A DNA stretch of 64,000 nucleotides from an uncultured Pelagibacteraceae bacterium (GTDB taxonomy: Bacteria; Pseudomonadota; Alphaproteobacteria; Pelagibacterales; Pelagibacteraceae). The notes under the pieces are model-generated. The model was not told the origin of the DNA, did no database searches, and saw nothing but the letters and a program-made list of their open reading frames with translations. The first letter of the stretch is position 1. Each line of letters begins with the position of its first letter. Below, in pieces: positions 10,158 through 18,356 of the stretch. The position numbers and the translations under genes are program-made. The stretch covers positions 62,001-126,000 of the forward strand of contig CACNTW010000002.1 in assembly GCA_902623495.1 (NCBI GenBank). The letters run 5' to 3'.

Positions 10158-10980
10158 AGCAAAAAAAGTTACGGATAAGAAAAAAAACTTAAAAGTATCA
10201 AAAAAATTAAAAAAAAATAAAGCTATAAAAATAAAGAAAACCAAAGCTGCAGTTAAAACAAAAAAAATAAAAATTCAAAAAAATGACCAAAAAACTGTAA
10301 TTAAAAAAAAGTCTTCAAAAAATGAGAAAAAAGATAATTCTGAAGCAAATAGTAATTTATTAAGAATCCCAAAAAGTAGCGAACAAAAACCTGAGATAAA
10401 AAAAGTAAAAAAACAAGATACTGAAAAAAAAGAGTATAAAGTAAAAGACTATGTTGTTTATCCAAAGCATGGAGTTGGGCAAATAACTGAATTCAAAAAA
10501 ATGAATATTGGAGGGATCGAAATTGAAACATACATATTGAAATTTGAAAAAGATAAAGCGAGCGGCATGGTCCCTGTTAATAAACAATCTCACTTGAGAC
10601 CTCTTGCAACAATAAATCAAGTAAACAAATGTATTAGCATTTTGAAAAGCAAACCAAAAATAAAAAGAAGTATGTGGAGTAGAAGAGCTCAGGAATATGA
10701 AGCAAAAATCTCCTCAGGAAAAATATATGAATTAGCAGAAGTTGTAAGAGATCTAAACAAAGGAGACGATCTTATGGTAGATCAGTCTTACAGCGAAAGA
10801 CAACTTTTTGAAAAAGCTTATGAAAGAATATTAACTGAATTTCAGATTGTATTAAATTTTAGCATGGAAGATACACAGAAGAAACTTGATAAAGCGTTAA
10901 AAAGAAATCTTGAGAAACAAACACAAAAAATTGAGAACAAACCTGTAGAAGAAGAAATTTCTGAGGAAGTAGCCAAATAA
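10114..10980 (+). CDS. carD: CarD-family transcription regulator with long basic N-terminal tail
   Basis: Residues from about 108 onward match Car[15 protein letters not shown] opens the Tudor-like domain that binds the RNA polymerase beta subunit, and a helical DNA-interacting part follows ([24 protein letters not shown]). CarD proteins stabilise open promoter complexes, often for rRNA operons. Usual members are about 160-180 residues, while this one has an extra 105 residues, mostly Lys with Ala, Ile and Thr. The given ATG lies 44 bases inside the ferredoxin gene; a TTG at 10129 would also keep the tail. The gene ends at a strong terminator. Confidence 0.9.
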   Translation: MKKISLINTLKKTFKAKKVTDKKKNLKVSKKLKKNKAIKIKKTKAAVKTKKIKIQKNDQKTVIKKKSSKNEKKDNSEANSNLLRIPKSSEQKPEIKKVKKQDTEKKEYKVKDYVVYPKHGVGQITEFKKMNIGGIEIETYILKFEKDKASGMVPVNKQSHLRPLATINQVNKCISILKSKPKIKRSMWSRRAQEYEAKISSGKIYELAEVVRDLNKGDDLMVDQSYSERQLFEKAYERILTEFQIVLNFSMEDTQKKLDKALKRNLEKQTQKIENKPVEEEISEEVAK

Positions 10981-10984
10981 AAAA

Positions 10985-11017
10985 AACGCTCCTCACGCAA
11001 GCGCCATGAGAAGCGTT
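10985..11017. terminator. Bidirectional terminator between carD and the small basic gene
   Basis: AACGCT pairs with AGCGTT, and inside it CTCA pairs with TGAG, around a GC-rich centre. T-rich sequence follows on the plus strand, and a run of eight T follows on the minus strand. It sits 4 bases after the carD stop and about 20 bases beyond the stop of the converging 27-codon gene, so it can serve both. Confidence 0.75.
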
Positions 11018-11038
11018 CTTTAATAAAAAGAATACTAA

Positions 11039-11122
11039 CTATCTTCTTCTTTTCTTTTTAGCTTTTTTCTTAGCTTTTTTCTTAGTTTTCTTTTTAGCAG
11101 CTTTTTTTCTTCTTTTAGCCAT
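11039..11122 (-). CDS. 27-residue Lys/Arg/Ala-rich peptide
   Basis: An ATG-to-TAG frame on the minus strand encodes a peptide that starts MAKRRKKAAKKKTKKKA and ends with three Arg. All residues after Met are Lys, Arg, Ala or one Thr. A good ribosome binding site, GGGAG, lies 8 bases upstream of the ATG, and a terminator lies just past the stop. These signals make a real gene likely although it is short. The composition resembles histone H1-like tails or very small basic ribosomal-type proteins such as the Thx family; I cannot assign it to either. It could bind DNA or RNA. It converges with carD, whose protein has a similar lysine-rich tail. Confidence 0.72.
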   Translation of the reverse strand: MAKRRKKAAKKKTKKKAKKKAKKKRRR

Positions 11123-11142
11123 CTTTAGCTCCCTTTTTTTTT

Positions 11143-11161
11143 ACGAATCTTTTTGATTCGT
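11143..11161 (-). other. Leader hairpin upstream of the small basic gene
   Basis: ACGAATC and GATTCGT form a perfect 7-base-pair stem with a five-base loop. It lies about 20-40 bases before the start codon of the 27-codon gene, followed by an A-run and the ribosome binding site. It may be part of the 5' leader. The rest of the gap up to 11306 is A/T homopolymer runs with nothing I can name. Confidence 0.5.
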
Positions 11162-11306
11162 TTAATTACCTTTTTGTAATTTTTTTGATTAGTTATGTCA
11201 ATTACATAATTTTTTAAAATTTTTTAATTTTTTTTTATAAAAATAAAAAAAAAAATATTAATAAAAAGTTAAGTAAAATAGGGATTATTAATCAATTTTT
11301 TTTTTA

Positions 11307-13013
11307 CTAAATATAGAGATCTTCAAAACTATTTTTATATTTTTTTATAATTTTATATCTTTTTAACTTTAATGTTGGTGTTAACATTCCATTTTCAATT
11401 GAAAATTTTTCTTTTATTAAAAAAAACTTTTTAATATTTTCAATTTTTGAAAGATTATTGTTCAAGTTATTTATTGCATTGTGAATTTCTTCTTCTGTAA
11501 TATTAATAAATTCTTCATTTAAAACTAATAATGCTACCAAATAAGGTTTATTATCTCCATAAACTACTGCTTGATCAATAAATTCTAGATTGACTAATTC
11601 ATTTTCAATTTTTAATGGAGAAATATTATCCCCTCCAGGAGTGATAAGAATATCTTTTTTTCTATCAGTAATTTTTAAAAAATTATTTTCAAATACTCCA
11701 ATATCTCCTGTATGAAGCCAGCCATCTTTTAGAACCTTTTCGGTTTCTTCTATATTATTCCAATAACCCAACATTACATTTTCACCTTTTACTAAAATTT
11801 CACCATCCTCTGCTATTTTTACCTCATTTCCCTTAAATGGTGGACCAACGGTATCTATTCTTATATCATCTATTGGATTACAGCTTACTACTGGAGATGT
11901 TTCTGTTAAACCGTAACCTTGCAGAGTTGGTAAACCAATAGCATTAAGAAAATATCCAACTTCTTTATCTAATGCACCTCCTCCAGAAACAAATGTTTTA
12001 AGTGATCCACCAAATTGTGATTTTATTTTTTTTCTTACTAATTTCTCTAAGATTCTATCTTGTATTTTTTCAAAAATAGTTAAATTTTCTTTTTTTATTT
12101 TTTTTAGACCTAATTCTAACATTTTAAATATTAAGTTTTTTTTTAATCCTGTAGCTTTTTTAAAACTTGCATTAATTTTTTGATAAAGATTTTGATAAAA
12201 TCTTGGTACAGCTGTCATAATCTCTGGTGAACAATCACCCATATTTTTAACCAATTTATCGATGCTCTCTGCGTAAAAAATTCTAGCTGCTACAGTAATT
12301 TGTACAAATTGAACAGTGTGCTCGTAAGAATGTGAAAGTGGAAGCCATGTAAGGAACCTGGGCTGTTCTTTAGACAATAACGGTTTTAAAATATCTATTG
12401 CGCCCTCACAATTATTTAAGATGCCTCCATGACTTAAAATTACTCCTTTAGGATTTCCTTGAGTACCTGATGTATAAATTATGCAAGACGGATCTTTTCT
12501 TGAGGCCAATGATTTATGAATTGGTATATTTTTTTTTTTATTTTGAATTAAATCTTTTAAATTAATATATTCAATTTCTATATTTGTTAATTTTTCAAAA
12601 GAAAATATTTTTTTTATGAATTTTTTATCCTTAATAATATTTTTCAATTTATTAAATTGTTCGTTATTTGAAACAAAAATTACACTTGGAGTGCAATCAT
12701 TAAGAATATAATTGTAGTCATTTTCTGCATAAGTTGTGTAAGCTGGAACAGTTATCCCATCTGATAACATTATAGATAAGTCTGTGATAAACCATTCAGG
12801 TCTATTTTCAGAAATTAATAAACACCTATCACCTTTTGATATTACTTTTCTTAATTCATTAGAAACTAAACTAATAAAATCATATGTTTCTTGCCACGAA
12901 TAATTTTTTCTTTTATCACCTAAAGTTGACAATAATATTTTGTTTTTGTTTGTTTGTTGATTAAATTGACCAAAAAACAATTCAGTTAGATTATTAATTT
13001 GTTTCAAGTTCAT
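11307..13013 (-). CDS. Long-chain fatty acyl-CoA synthetase (AMP-forming)
   Basis: A ligase of the long-chain acyl-CoA synthetase group, 568 residues. The P-loop IIYTSGTQGNPKGVILSH, the A5 motif LQGYGLTETSPVVSCNP and the A7/A8 motifs HTGDIG and ITDRKKDILITPGGDNISP are all present. The bacterial FAA1/FadD15-like subgroup fits best. I use the ATG at 13013; an upstream TTG would start inside the 3' end of tRNA-Leu and is not credible. Only 8 bases separate the tRNA from this ATG and no ribosome binding site is seen, so the mRNA is probably cut from a tRNA co-transcript. Confidence 0.88.
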   Translation of the reverse strand: MNLKQINNLTELFFGQFNQQTNKNKILLSTLGDKRKNYSWQETYDFISLVSNELRKVISKGDRCLLISENRPEWFITDLSIMLSDGITVPAYTTYAENDYNYILNDCTPSVIFVSNNEQFNKLKNIIKDKKFIKKIFSFEKLTNIEIEYINLKDLIQNKKKNIPIHKSLASRKDPSCIIYTSGTQGNPKGVILSHGGILNNCEGAIDILKPLLSKEQPRFLTWLPLSHSYEHTVQFVQITVAARIFYAESIDKLVKNMGDCSPEIMTAVPRFYQNLYQKINASFKKATGLKKNLIFKMLELGLKKIKKENLTIFEKIQDRILEKLVRKKIKSQFGGSLKTFVSGGGALDKEVGYFLNAIGLPTLQGYGLTETSPVVSCNPIDDIRIDTVGPPFKGNEVKIAEDGEILVKGENVMLGYWNNIEETEKVLKDGWLHTGDIGVFENNFLKITDRKKDILITPGGDNISPLKIENELVNLEFIDQAVVYGDNKPYLVALLVLNEEFINITEEEIHNAINNLNNNLSKIENIKKFFLIKEKFSIENGMLTPTLKLKRYKIIKKYKNSFEDLYI

Positions 13014-13021
13014 ATATTTTT

Positions 13022-13108
13022 TGGTGGGCAAAGAGAGAATCGAACTCTCACAGTATTGCTACTATTGGATTTTGAGTCCAACGCGTCTACCAGTTCCGCC
13101 ATTCGCCC
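13022..13108 (-). tRNA. tRNA-Leu (anticodon CAA)
   Basis: The minus strand folds as a class II tRNA. Acceptor strands GGGCGAA and TTTGCCC pair, the D-arm holds CTGGTAGACGCG, the anticodon stem TTGGA/TCCAA encloses loop CTCAAAA with anticodon CAA, then come a long variable arm and the T-arm GAGAGTTCGATTCTC. The CCA end is encoded. It reads UUG codons. It is the only tRNA gene I found here and it lies directly in front of the acyl-CoA ligase gene. Confidence 0.95.
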
Positions 13109-13173
13109 ATTTATTTTTAGTTTCATAGAATATAAATAATAGTATTAAAACACTATTTATATTAAAAGAAAAT

Positions 13174-13782
13174 ATGTTTAAGGAACTATTTAATAAAACA
13201 ATTAAACTTGCAGGACATAAAAATTCAAAAAAAATTTTAGGTTTTATTTCTTTTATTGAGAGTTTCATATTTCCTATTCCACCAGATGTTCTTATTATTC
13301 CAATGACTATTGCCGACAGACAAAGATGGATGAAGATAGCAATTATTGCTACGACAGGATCCGTCTTAGGTGCATGTTTGGGATATTTCATAGGATATGT
13401 TTTTTTCAATGAAATTGGAATTAAGATTTTTGAGCTTTACGGTGTAGATAATACTTCATTTTTAAAAGATAAAATTTCATCAGATGGAGGGGTTTTTGCA
13501 TGGGCAACGTTGCTGGCTATAGCGGGTTTTACACCCATCCCATTTAAATTACTCACAATAACAAGTGGGTTTGTTCAATTTAATATTGTCTATTTTATAA
13601 TTGTCTCCTTAATAACAAGAGGATCTAGATTTTTTATAATAGCTTTCTTAGTTGGAAATTTTGGTTCTGCTATGAAAACAATAATTGAAAAAAAGCTGCT
13701 TAAAGTTTCAATTATAATTTCAATTGCATTAATAGTTTTTGCTTTTTTAATTTATAAATTTTTACAAAACTTTATGAACTAA
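13174..13782 (+). CDS. YqaA-type DedA/VTT-domain membrane protein
   Basis: A 202-residue inner-membrane protein with about five hydrophobic segments. The FIESFIFPIPPDVLIIP stretch and the later GFTPIPFKLLTI stretch are the paired re-entrant 'P-I-P' motifs of the SNARE-associated/VTT family, here of the YqaA branch. DedA-family proteins are now linked to lipid scrambling and undecaprenyl phosphate recycling, but YqaA members themselves are little studied. It is two bases before dsbB, and they probably share a transcript. Confidence 0.85.
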   Translation: MFKELFNKTIKLAGHKNSKKILGFISFIESFIFPIPPDVLIIPMTIADRQRWMKIAIIATTGSVLGACLGYFIGYVFFNEIGIKIFELYGVDNTSFLKDKISSDGGVFAWATLLAIAGFTPIPFKLLTITSGFVQFNIVYFIIVSLITRGSRFFIIAFLVGNFGSAMKTIIEKKLLKVSIIISIALIVFAFLIYKFLQNFMN

Positions 13783-13783
13783 A

Positions 13784-14257
13784 ATGAATTTTATTTTTAA
13801 AAGAAAAAATATTTATTTATTAATTTTTATATTCTCAATTATTGCTATATTATCCGCGATCTATATTGAAAAAGTTCTTGGGTATTTACCTTGTAAATTA
13901 TGTATTTATCAAAGAATTCCTTTTTTAGTAGCGATCTTCATTTGTTTTTTGGGATATAACTATGCTAAATCTGATAAAATATTAATTGCTTTAATCATTA
14001 CATTCACACTGAGCACTGCTCTTGCAGGATATCATTTCGGTATAGAAAATGGCATTTTTGATGAATATGCTGGTTGTACAAACACAAATATAGATATCAC
14101 GAATAAAGAAAAAATAATCGAAAGTCTTGGAATGGTTAAAAATTGCAAAGATGTAGATTTTACTATTTTAGGCATATCTTTATCTGGATTGAATTTTTTA
14201 ATATCTTTACTAATTGTATTATTTTCGCTAAGAGCTCTTGTTTATGAAAAAGACTAA
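13784..14257 (+). CDS. dsbB: Disulfide bond formation protein B
   Basis: An inner-membrane quinone reductase that reoxidises periplasmic DsbA. Four membrane helices are visible. The first periplasmic loop has the CxxC pair in LPCKLCIYQR, and the second loop has the further pair in YAGCTNTN and VKNCKDVD. The Arg after the first pair, needed for quinone binding in the family, is present. Length 157 is normal. It is between a YqaA-type protein and coq7; linkage to a ubiquinone gene suits its electron acceptor. Confidence 0.92.
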   Translation: MNFIFKRKNIYLLIFIFSIIAILSAIYIEKVLGYLPCKLCIYQRIPFLVAIFICFLGYNYAKSDKILIALIITFTLSTALAGYHFGIENGIFDEYAGCTNTNIDITNKEKIIESLGMVKNCKDVDFTILGISLSGLNFLISLLIVLFSLRALVYEKD

Positions 14258-14777
14258 CAAAAAAAAATTAGAAGAATTTATTAGAGTTGATCACGCAGGT
14301 GAAAGAGGTGCAATTAAAATATATGAAGGTCAACTTTTAGCACTGAAAACATTTAAAAAGGATCCTGAACTATTAAAATTGGTAGAAGAAATGAGAGAAC
14401 ATGAGCAAGAACATAGTGATTTTTTTGAAAATGAAATCAGAGAAAGAAATATAAAACCAACTAAATTTTTACCACTATGGGATTTATTAGGAGTAGGTTT
14501 AGGTTTCGGCTCAACAATATTAGGAAAAAAGGCAGCAATGCTATGTACAGCATCTGTTGAGGAAGTAATTGATAAACATTACCAAAGTCAAATAGATCAA
14601 TTACAAGATGATGAGAAAAAACTTAGAGAAAAAATTAAAAAATTTAGAGCTGATGAATTGGAACATAAAGATATTGCATATGAGCATGGCGCAACAAAAA
14701 AAGGATTATATTCAGTGATGGATAAAATTATTAAAACGGGTTCAAAAATTGCTATAAATATCTCTGAAAAAATTTAA
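14244..14777 (+). CDS. coq7: Demethoxyubiquinone hydroxylase Coq7
   Basis: A di-iron monooxygenase for the last hydroxylation of ubiquinone synthesis. The iron ligands appear as two repeated E...ExxH sets: VDHAGERGAIKIYEGQ, MREHEQEHSDFF, SVEEVIDKHY and DELEHKDIAYEHGA. I chose the ATG at 14244, which gives the usual compact N-terminus and overlaps dsbB by 14 bases; a TTG two codons earlier is less likely. It ends with a four-base convergent overlap with the HNH gene. Confidence 0.93.
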   Translation: MKKTNKKKLEEFIRVDHAGERGAIKIYEGQLLALKTFKKDPELLKLVEEMREHEQEHSDFFENEIRERNIKPTKFLPLWDLLGVGLGFGSTILGKKAAMLCTASVEEVIDKHYQSQIDQLQDDEKKLREKIKKFRADELEHKDIAYEHGATKKGLYSVMDKIIKTGSKIAINISEKI

Positions 14778-15346
14778 CTAGGATCTAATTCTACATCCCA
14801 ATATAAATAATCCATCCAACTGCTGTGCAGAAAATTAGGAGGAAAATTCTTCCCATTTCTATGAAGATCTTCTGTTGTTGGTTGAAAAGGCCATTGATTT
14901 AACTTCATGCCTGAATTTTTTAATAATCTTCCACCTTTTTTTACATTACATGCTGAGCATGCGGTAACAACATTTTCCCAATCAGTTTTCCCACCTTTTG
15001 ATCTTGGAAGAAGATGGTCAAAAGTTAGTTCATCATTACTTCCACAATATTGACAACTAAACTTATCTCGTAGAAAAACATTAAATCTTGTGAAATTTGG
15101 ATTTGAGCGAGGCTTTATAAAAGATTTTAATGCAATAACACTTGGTAACTGCATAGAGAATGATGGGCTTCTTATCATTCTATCATAATGACTTACAATT
15201 GAGACTCTATCTAAAAATACAGATTTAATAGCGTCTTGCCATGACCATAATGATAAAGGATAATAACTTAACGGTCTATAATCTGCGTTAAGGACTAGAG
15301 CTGGACATTTTTCGAGTGAAAGGTTTTCATTGATCATCATAGTCAT
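14774..15346 (-). CDS. HNH endonuclease family protein
   Basis: A 190-residue protein with an HNH domain in its second half: C-x2-C (CQYC), then TFDHLLPRSKGGKTDWENVV and C-x2-C (CSACN). The cysteines bind structural zinc and the DH...N...H-like residues form the metal-dependent nuclease site. The N-terminal half (PALVLNADYRPLSYYPLSLW) is conserved in this widespread chromosomal group, whose substrate is not established. It is not a homing nuclease in an intron here; nothing around it suggests mobility. Confidence 0.88.
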   Translation of the reverse strand: MTMMINENLSLEKCPALVLNADYRPLSYYPLSLWSWQDAIKSVFLDRVSIVSHYDRMIRSPSFSMQLPSVIALKSFIKPRSNPNFTRFNVFLRDKFSCQYCGSNDELTFDHLLPRSKGGKTDWENVVTACSACNVKKGGRLLKNSGMKLNQWPFQPTTEDLHRNGKNFPPNFLHSSWMDYLYWDVELDPS

Positions 15347-15405
15347 AATTATTTAATATATTATATATTATTATTAATCAATGTAACAAAATAAATTAAT
15401 TATCT

Positions 15406-16062
15406 TTAAGAATCAAAATTATCTTTGATAAATTTTAATGCATTACTTGAAGCTTCAACTGGTATATGATGGTCGCAGTTTTTGATCATTAAAGTTTCTA
15501 TACTAATATTATTGCGTGTAAAAAAATCTTTTGCTTCCAATAAATTGTAGGGTGGAACTATTTCATCTTTTTCGCCATGAATTAATAGAGTTTTTGTTTT
15601 AGAAATTAATCTTAAACTAAGATCTTCTTTATCTATAATCTTTCCAGAAAATCCAACAATACAATTAAAGGGATCTTTAGAAGTTAAGCCCAAGTTTATT
15701 GACATCATGCAACCCTGACTAAATCCAGATAAACATATCTTTGAATTTTCCAAATTATATTCTACTTTAACTTGTTCAATGTATTTTCTTAATTTATCTT
15801 CAGCTTTTTTTACTTCGTTTAAAATGTAATTTTTATCATTTGTTTCTAAATCAAACCATTGATAACCAATTGGATTAATTTTACATTGTTCATGTCCATT
15901 TGGACATAAAAATACTGTATTGGTTAAAAACCTTTTCCAATTAAAAGTTAACATACTTATATCTTTTCCGTCTCCACCATATCCATGAAGTAAAATTACA
16001 GCATTTTTGATGTCGGAACCACTATCAGGTTTTATAATCGTTGATTCAAGGCAAAATGTCAT
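15406..16062 (-). CDS. Alpha/beta hydrolase, phospholipase/carboxylesterase family
   Basis: A 218-residue serine hydrolase of the acyl-protein thioesterase-like family. The oxyanion loop LLHGYGGDG, nucleophile elbow GFSQGC with catalytic Ser, Asp in HGEKDEIVP and His in DHHIPVEA form a complete catalytic triad. Members cleave short-chain esters or lysophospholipids. The gene stands alone on its strand and diverges from the HIG1 gene across 49 bases. Natural substrate unknown. Confidence 0.88.
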   Translation of the reverse strand: MTFCLESTIIKPDSGSDIKNAVILLHGYGGDGKDISMLTFNWKRFLTNTVFLCPNGHEQCKINPIGYQWFDLETNDKNYILNEVKKAEDKLRKYIEQVKVEYNLENSKICLSGFSQGCMMSINLGLTSKDPFNCIVGFSGKIIDKEDLSLRLISKTKTLLIHGEKDEIVPPYNLLEAKDFFTRNNISIETLMIKNCDHHIPVEASSNALKFIKDNFDS

Positions 16063-16111
16063 AGATAAGTAATTATGTTTTTTTATTTTAAAAAGAAACT
16101 AAAATCAAAGT

Positions 16112-16312
16112 ATGATTTCTGAAATATTTGTTAAAATTGCAGCAATTGTTTTACTTGCAGCTGTAGCTGTTGTCTTAATTCTTGGAATTAGAACTCTTTT
16201 TAAAGGAGACGGAGATAAAAAAACATCAAACAAATTAATGCAGCTTAGAGTCTTGCTACAATTTGTTGCTATAATTGTGCTAGTAGCATTAGCTTACTTC
16301 TATAAGAATTAA
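16112..16312 (+). CDS. HIG1-domain (hypoxia-induced) small membrane protein
   Basis: A 66-residue protein with two membrane helices joined by a polar loop, ending in SNKLMQLRVLLQFVAI, which closely fits the HIG_1_N domain. Mitochondrial relatives (Rcf1, HIGD1A) help assemble or tune cytochrome c oxidase, and alphaproteobacterial members are thought to have a related role. Convergent four-base overlap with tlpA. Confidence 0.88.
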   Translation: MISEIFVKIAAIVLLAAVAVVLILGIRTLFKGDGDKKTSNKLMQLRVLLQFVAIIVLVALAYFYKN

Positions 16313-16839
16313 TTTAATTCATTTAACCAATTTAGAAATTCATCACTATTAAAATCTATTGAACCAACAATTCTTGCAAACTCATAACCGTCTTTATCAA
16401 CAAATAGTGTTGTGGGTAGTCCTCTTAATTTTAAATTTTTTGCAATTCCAGCACCATCTCCAACAAAAACTTGTAATTCTTCTATGACAAGTTCATCAAA
16501 AAATTTCTTAGATTTACTAATATTTTCTCCACCTATATTTATTGGGATAATCTTTATTTTTTTTTCATCATTAAGTTTTTGAAGGTTATTTAAAGATGGC
16601 ATTTCCTCTCTACAAGGGGCACACCATGTTGCCCAAAAATTCAAAATAATTAATTCAGATTTAAAATCTTTCAGATTAACTTTATTTCCAGCCTCATTTA
16701 AAAAGTCAAAAAACTTAATTTTTTGTTTTTCCTCATAAATTATTAGATTTTTTATATTTGGTGCTTCTATTGAATATGAAGAACTAAATGATATGAAGTA
16801 AATAAATATTATTTTAATGGATATAAATATAAATTTCAT
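16309..16839 (-). CDS. tlpA: TlpA-type thiol-disulfide oxidoreductase
   Basis: A periplasmic thioredoxin-fold protein with active site WCAPC in LNFWATWCAPCREEMPSL and the cis-Pro segment RGLPTTLFVDKDG. The first 24 or so residues after MKFIFIS form a signal peptide or anchor. I chose the ATG at 16839 because it gives a normal Sec signal; a longer frame from 16878 would run into argH. In other alphaproteobacteria tlpA also diverges from argH. Likely reduces disulfides during cytochrome maturation, by family knowledge. Confidence 0.88.
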   Translation of the reverse strand: MKFIFISIKIIFIYFISFSSSYSIEAPNIKNLIIYEEKQKIKFFDFLNEAGNKVNLKDFKSELIILNFWATWCAPCREEMPSLNNLQKLNDEKKIKIIPINIGGENISKSKKFFDELVIEELQVFVGDGAGIAKNLKLRGLPTTLFVDKDGYEFARIVGSIDFNSDEFLNWLNELN

Positions 16840-16858
16840 AGATTTGTAATTGAATAAC

Positions 16859-18247
16859 ATGAGTAAAAATAAAAACAATAAACCAATTTGGGGTACAAGA
16901 ATTAAGAAAAATGCCTCAACTTTATTTAAAAAAGTTGGTGGTTCATTACCAGTAGATAAAAGACTGTTTAAAGAAGATATTGAAGGATCAATTGCTCATG
17001 TTGAAATGCTTCACAAACAAAGAATTATAAATTTCAGAATAAAGAATAAAATAATCTGGGGATTAAAAAGAATTAAAAATGAAATTGTAAAAAAAAAGTT
17101 CAATTTTGATTATGATTTAGAGGATATTCATATGAATATAGAAAACAGATTATTTGAACTGATTGGTGATGATGCTGGATATGTTCATACTGCTAGATCT
17201 AGAAATGATCAGGTAATTACCGATCTTAAATTATGGTTAAAAGAGGCAACAAAAAAAATAATAATTTTATTAGATAATACAAATTCAAATATTCTAAATC
17301 TTGCACAAAAAAATATCAGAACAATTATGCCAGGATTTACACATTTAAAAAATGCACAACCATTATCCTTAGCACATTATCTACTAGCATATGTTGAAAT
17401 GTTTAAGAGAGATAAGAAAAAATTTAAGAATAACTTAGAGTTTTTAGATGAAAATCCTTTAGGCGTAGGGGCTTTATCTGGCACTTCTTTTAAAATTGAC
17501 AGAAATTACACCACAAAAAAACTTAAATTTAAAAAACCTACAAACAATTCTGTAGATACTGTTTCTGATAGAGATTTTGTATTAGACTTTTTGTATTCTT
17601 CTCTAGCGTGCTCACTACACATTTCTAGAATTGCTGAAGAACTCATAATTTGGAATTCTGATGCATTTAACATGATAACTTTAAATGATAAATTAGTAAC
17701 CGGTTCGTCTATAATGCCACAAAAAAAGAATCCTGACCCATTGGAATATTTGAGAGGTAAAACTGGAATATTTGTAGGAAATATCAATTCAATGATTTCA
17801 ATATTAAAAGGGTTACCTTTATCATATTTTAAAGATTTACAAGATGACAAAGAAATTGTTTTTAAAACAAATGATCAATTAAAAATATCACTGTCATTGT
17901 TAAATGATGTAATAAAAAATTTGATAATAAATAAAAAAAGTATGCTATCCCTTGCAGGAAAAGGTTTTACTACAGCTACAGATTTATCTGATTATATTGT
18001 AAAAGAACTTGGATATCCATTTAGAAAAGCATACATACAAACAGCAAAAATAATTAATCTAGCTGAAAAAAAAAACAAAAAACTTCACGAATTAGAATTA
18101 AAAGAAATAAATCAAATTGAGCCAAAACTTACATTAAATGTTTATAAAATACTAAATCTGGAAAGTTCAATTAATTCAAAAAAATCTTTTGGCGGAACTT
18201 CTTTTGAGAACGTTAAGAAAATGATAAAAAAGGCAAAAAATGAGTAA
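16859..18247 (+). CDS. argH: Argininosuccinate lyase
   Basis: This enzyme splits argininosuccinate into arginine and fumarate, the last step of arginine synthesis. The N-terminal region has the ARSRNDQVITD motif and the flexible signature loop reads GSSIMPQKKNPDP with the catalytic Ser. Length 462 is normal. The ATG at 16859 is preferred over a TTG three codons upstream. Only 19 bases separate this ATG from the ATG of the divergent tlpA. The 3' end overlaps the start of a tiny lipoprotein gene by 8 bases, beginning an argH-lptM-lysA set. Confidence 0.96.
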   Translation: MSKNKNNKPIWGTRIKKNASTLFKKVGGSLPVDKRLFKEDIEGSIAHVEMLHKQRIINFRIKNKIIWGLKRIKNEIVKKKFNFDYDLEDIHMNIENRLFELIGDDAGYVHTARSRNDQVITDLKLWLKEATKKIIILLDNTNSNILNLAQKNIRTIMPGFTHLKNAQPLSLAHYLLAYVEMFKRDKKKFKNNLEFLDENPLGVGALSGTSFKIDRNYTTKKLKFKKPTNNSVDTVSDRDFVLDFLYSSLACSLHISRIAEELIIWNSDAFNMITLNDKLVTGSSIMPQKKNPDPLEYLRGKTGIFVGNINSMISILKGLPLSYFKDLQDDKEIVFKTNDQLKISLSLLNDVIKNLIINKKSMLSLAGKGFTTATDLSDYIVKELGYPFRKAYIQTAKIINLAEKKNKKLHELELKEINQIEPKLTLNVYKILNLESSINSKKSFGGTSFENVKKMIKKAKNE

Positions 18248-18356
18248 AAAAATTTTAATTATTATACTTTGTTTATATTTTGTAGTTGCTTGTGGCCGTA
18301 AAGGCGATCCAGAATATAAATCTGAATTAAGTAAGAATATTCAAAAAGTATCATGA
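18240..18356 (+). CDS. Small LptM-like lipoprotein (38 residues)
   Basis: A short frame between argH and lysA encodes MSKKILIIIL..., a hydrophobic stretch and the lipobox VVAC at residues 15-18, followed by GRKGDPEY. The Cys-Gly-x-Lys-Gly-x-x pattern is that of LptM/YifL lipoproteins, which act as maturation chaperones for the LptD LPS translocon in enterobacteria. The position between argH and lysA is also where alphaproteobacterial members are found. It overlaps argH by 8 bases and lysA by the four bases ATGA. It is shorter than the E. coli protein. Confidence 0.75.
   Translation: MSKKILIIILCLYFVVACGRKGDPEYKSELSKNIQKVS

Noticed and set aside
13014-13031. Longer start for the acyl-CoA ligase using a TTG
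   Set aside because: The TTG and the next codons are the 3' end of tRNA-Leu; the ATG at 13013 fits the family N-terminus.
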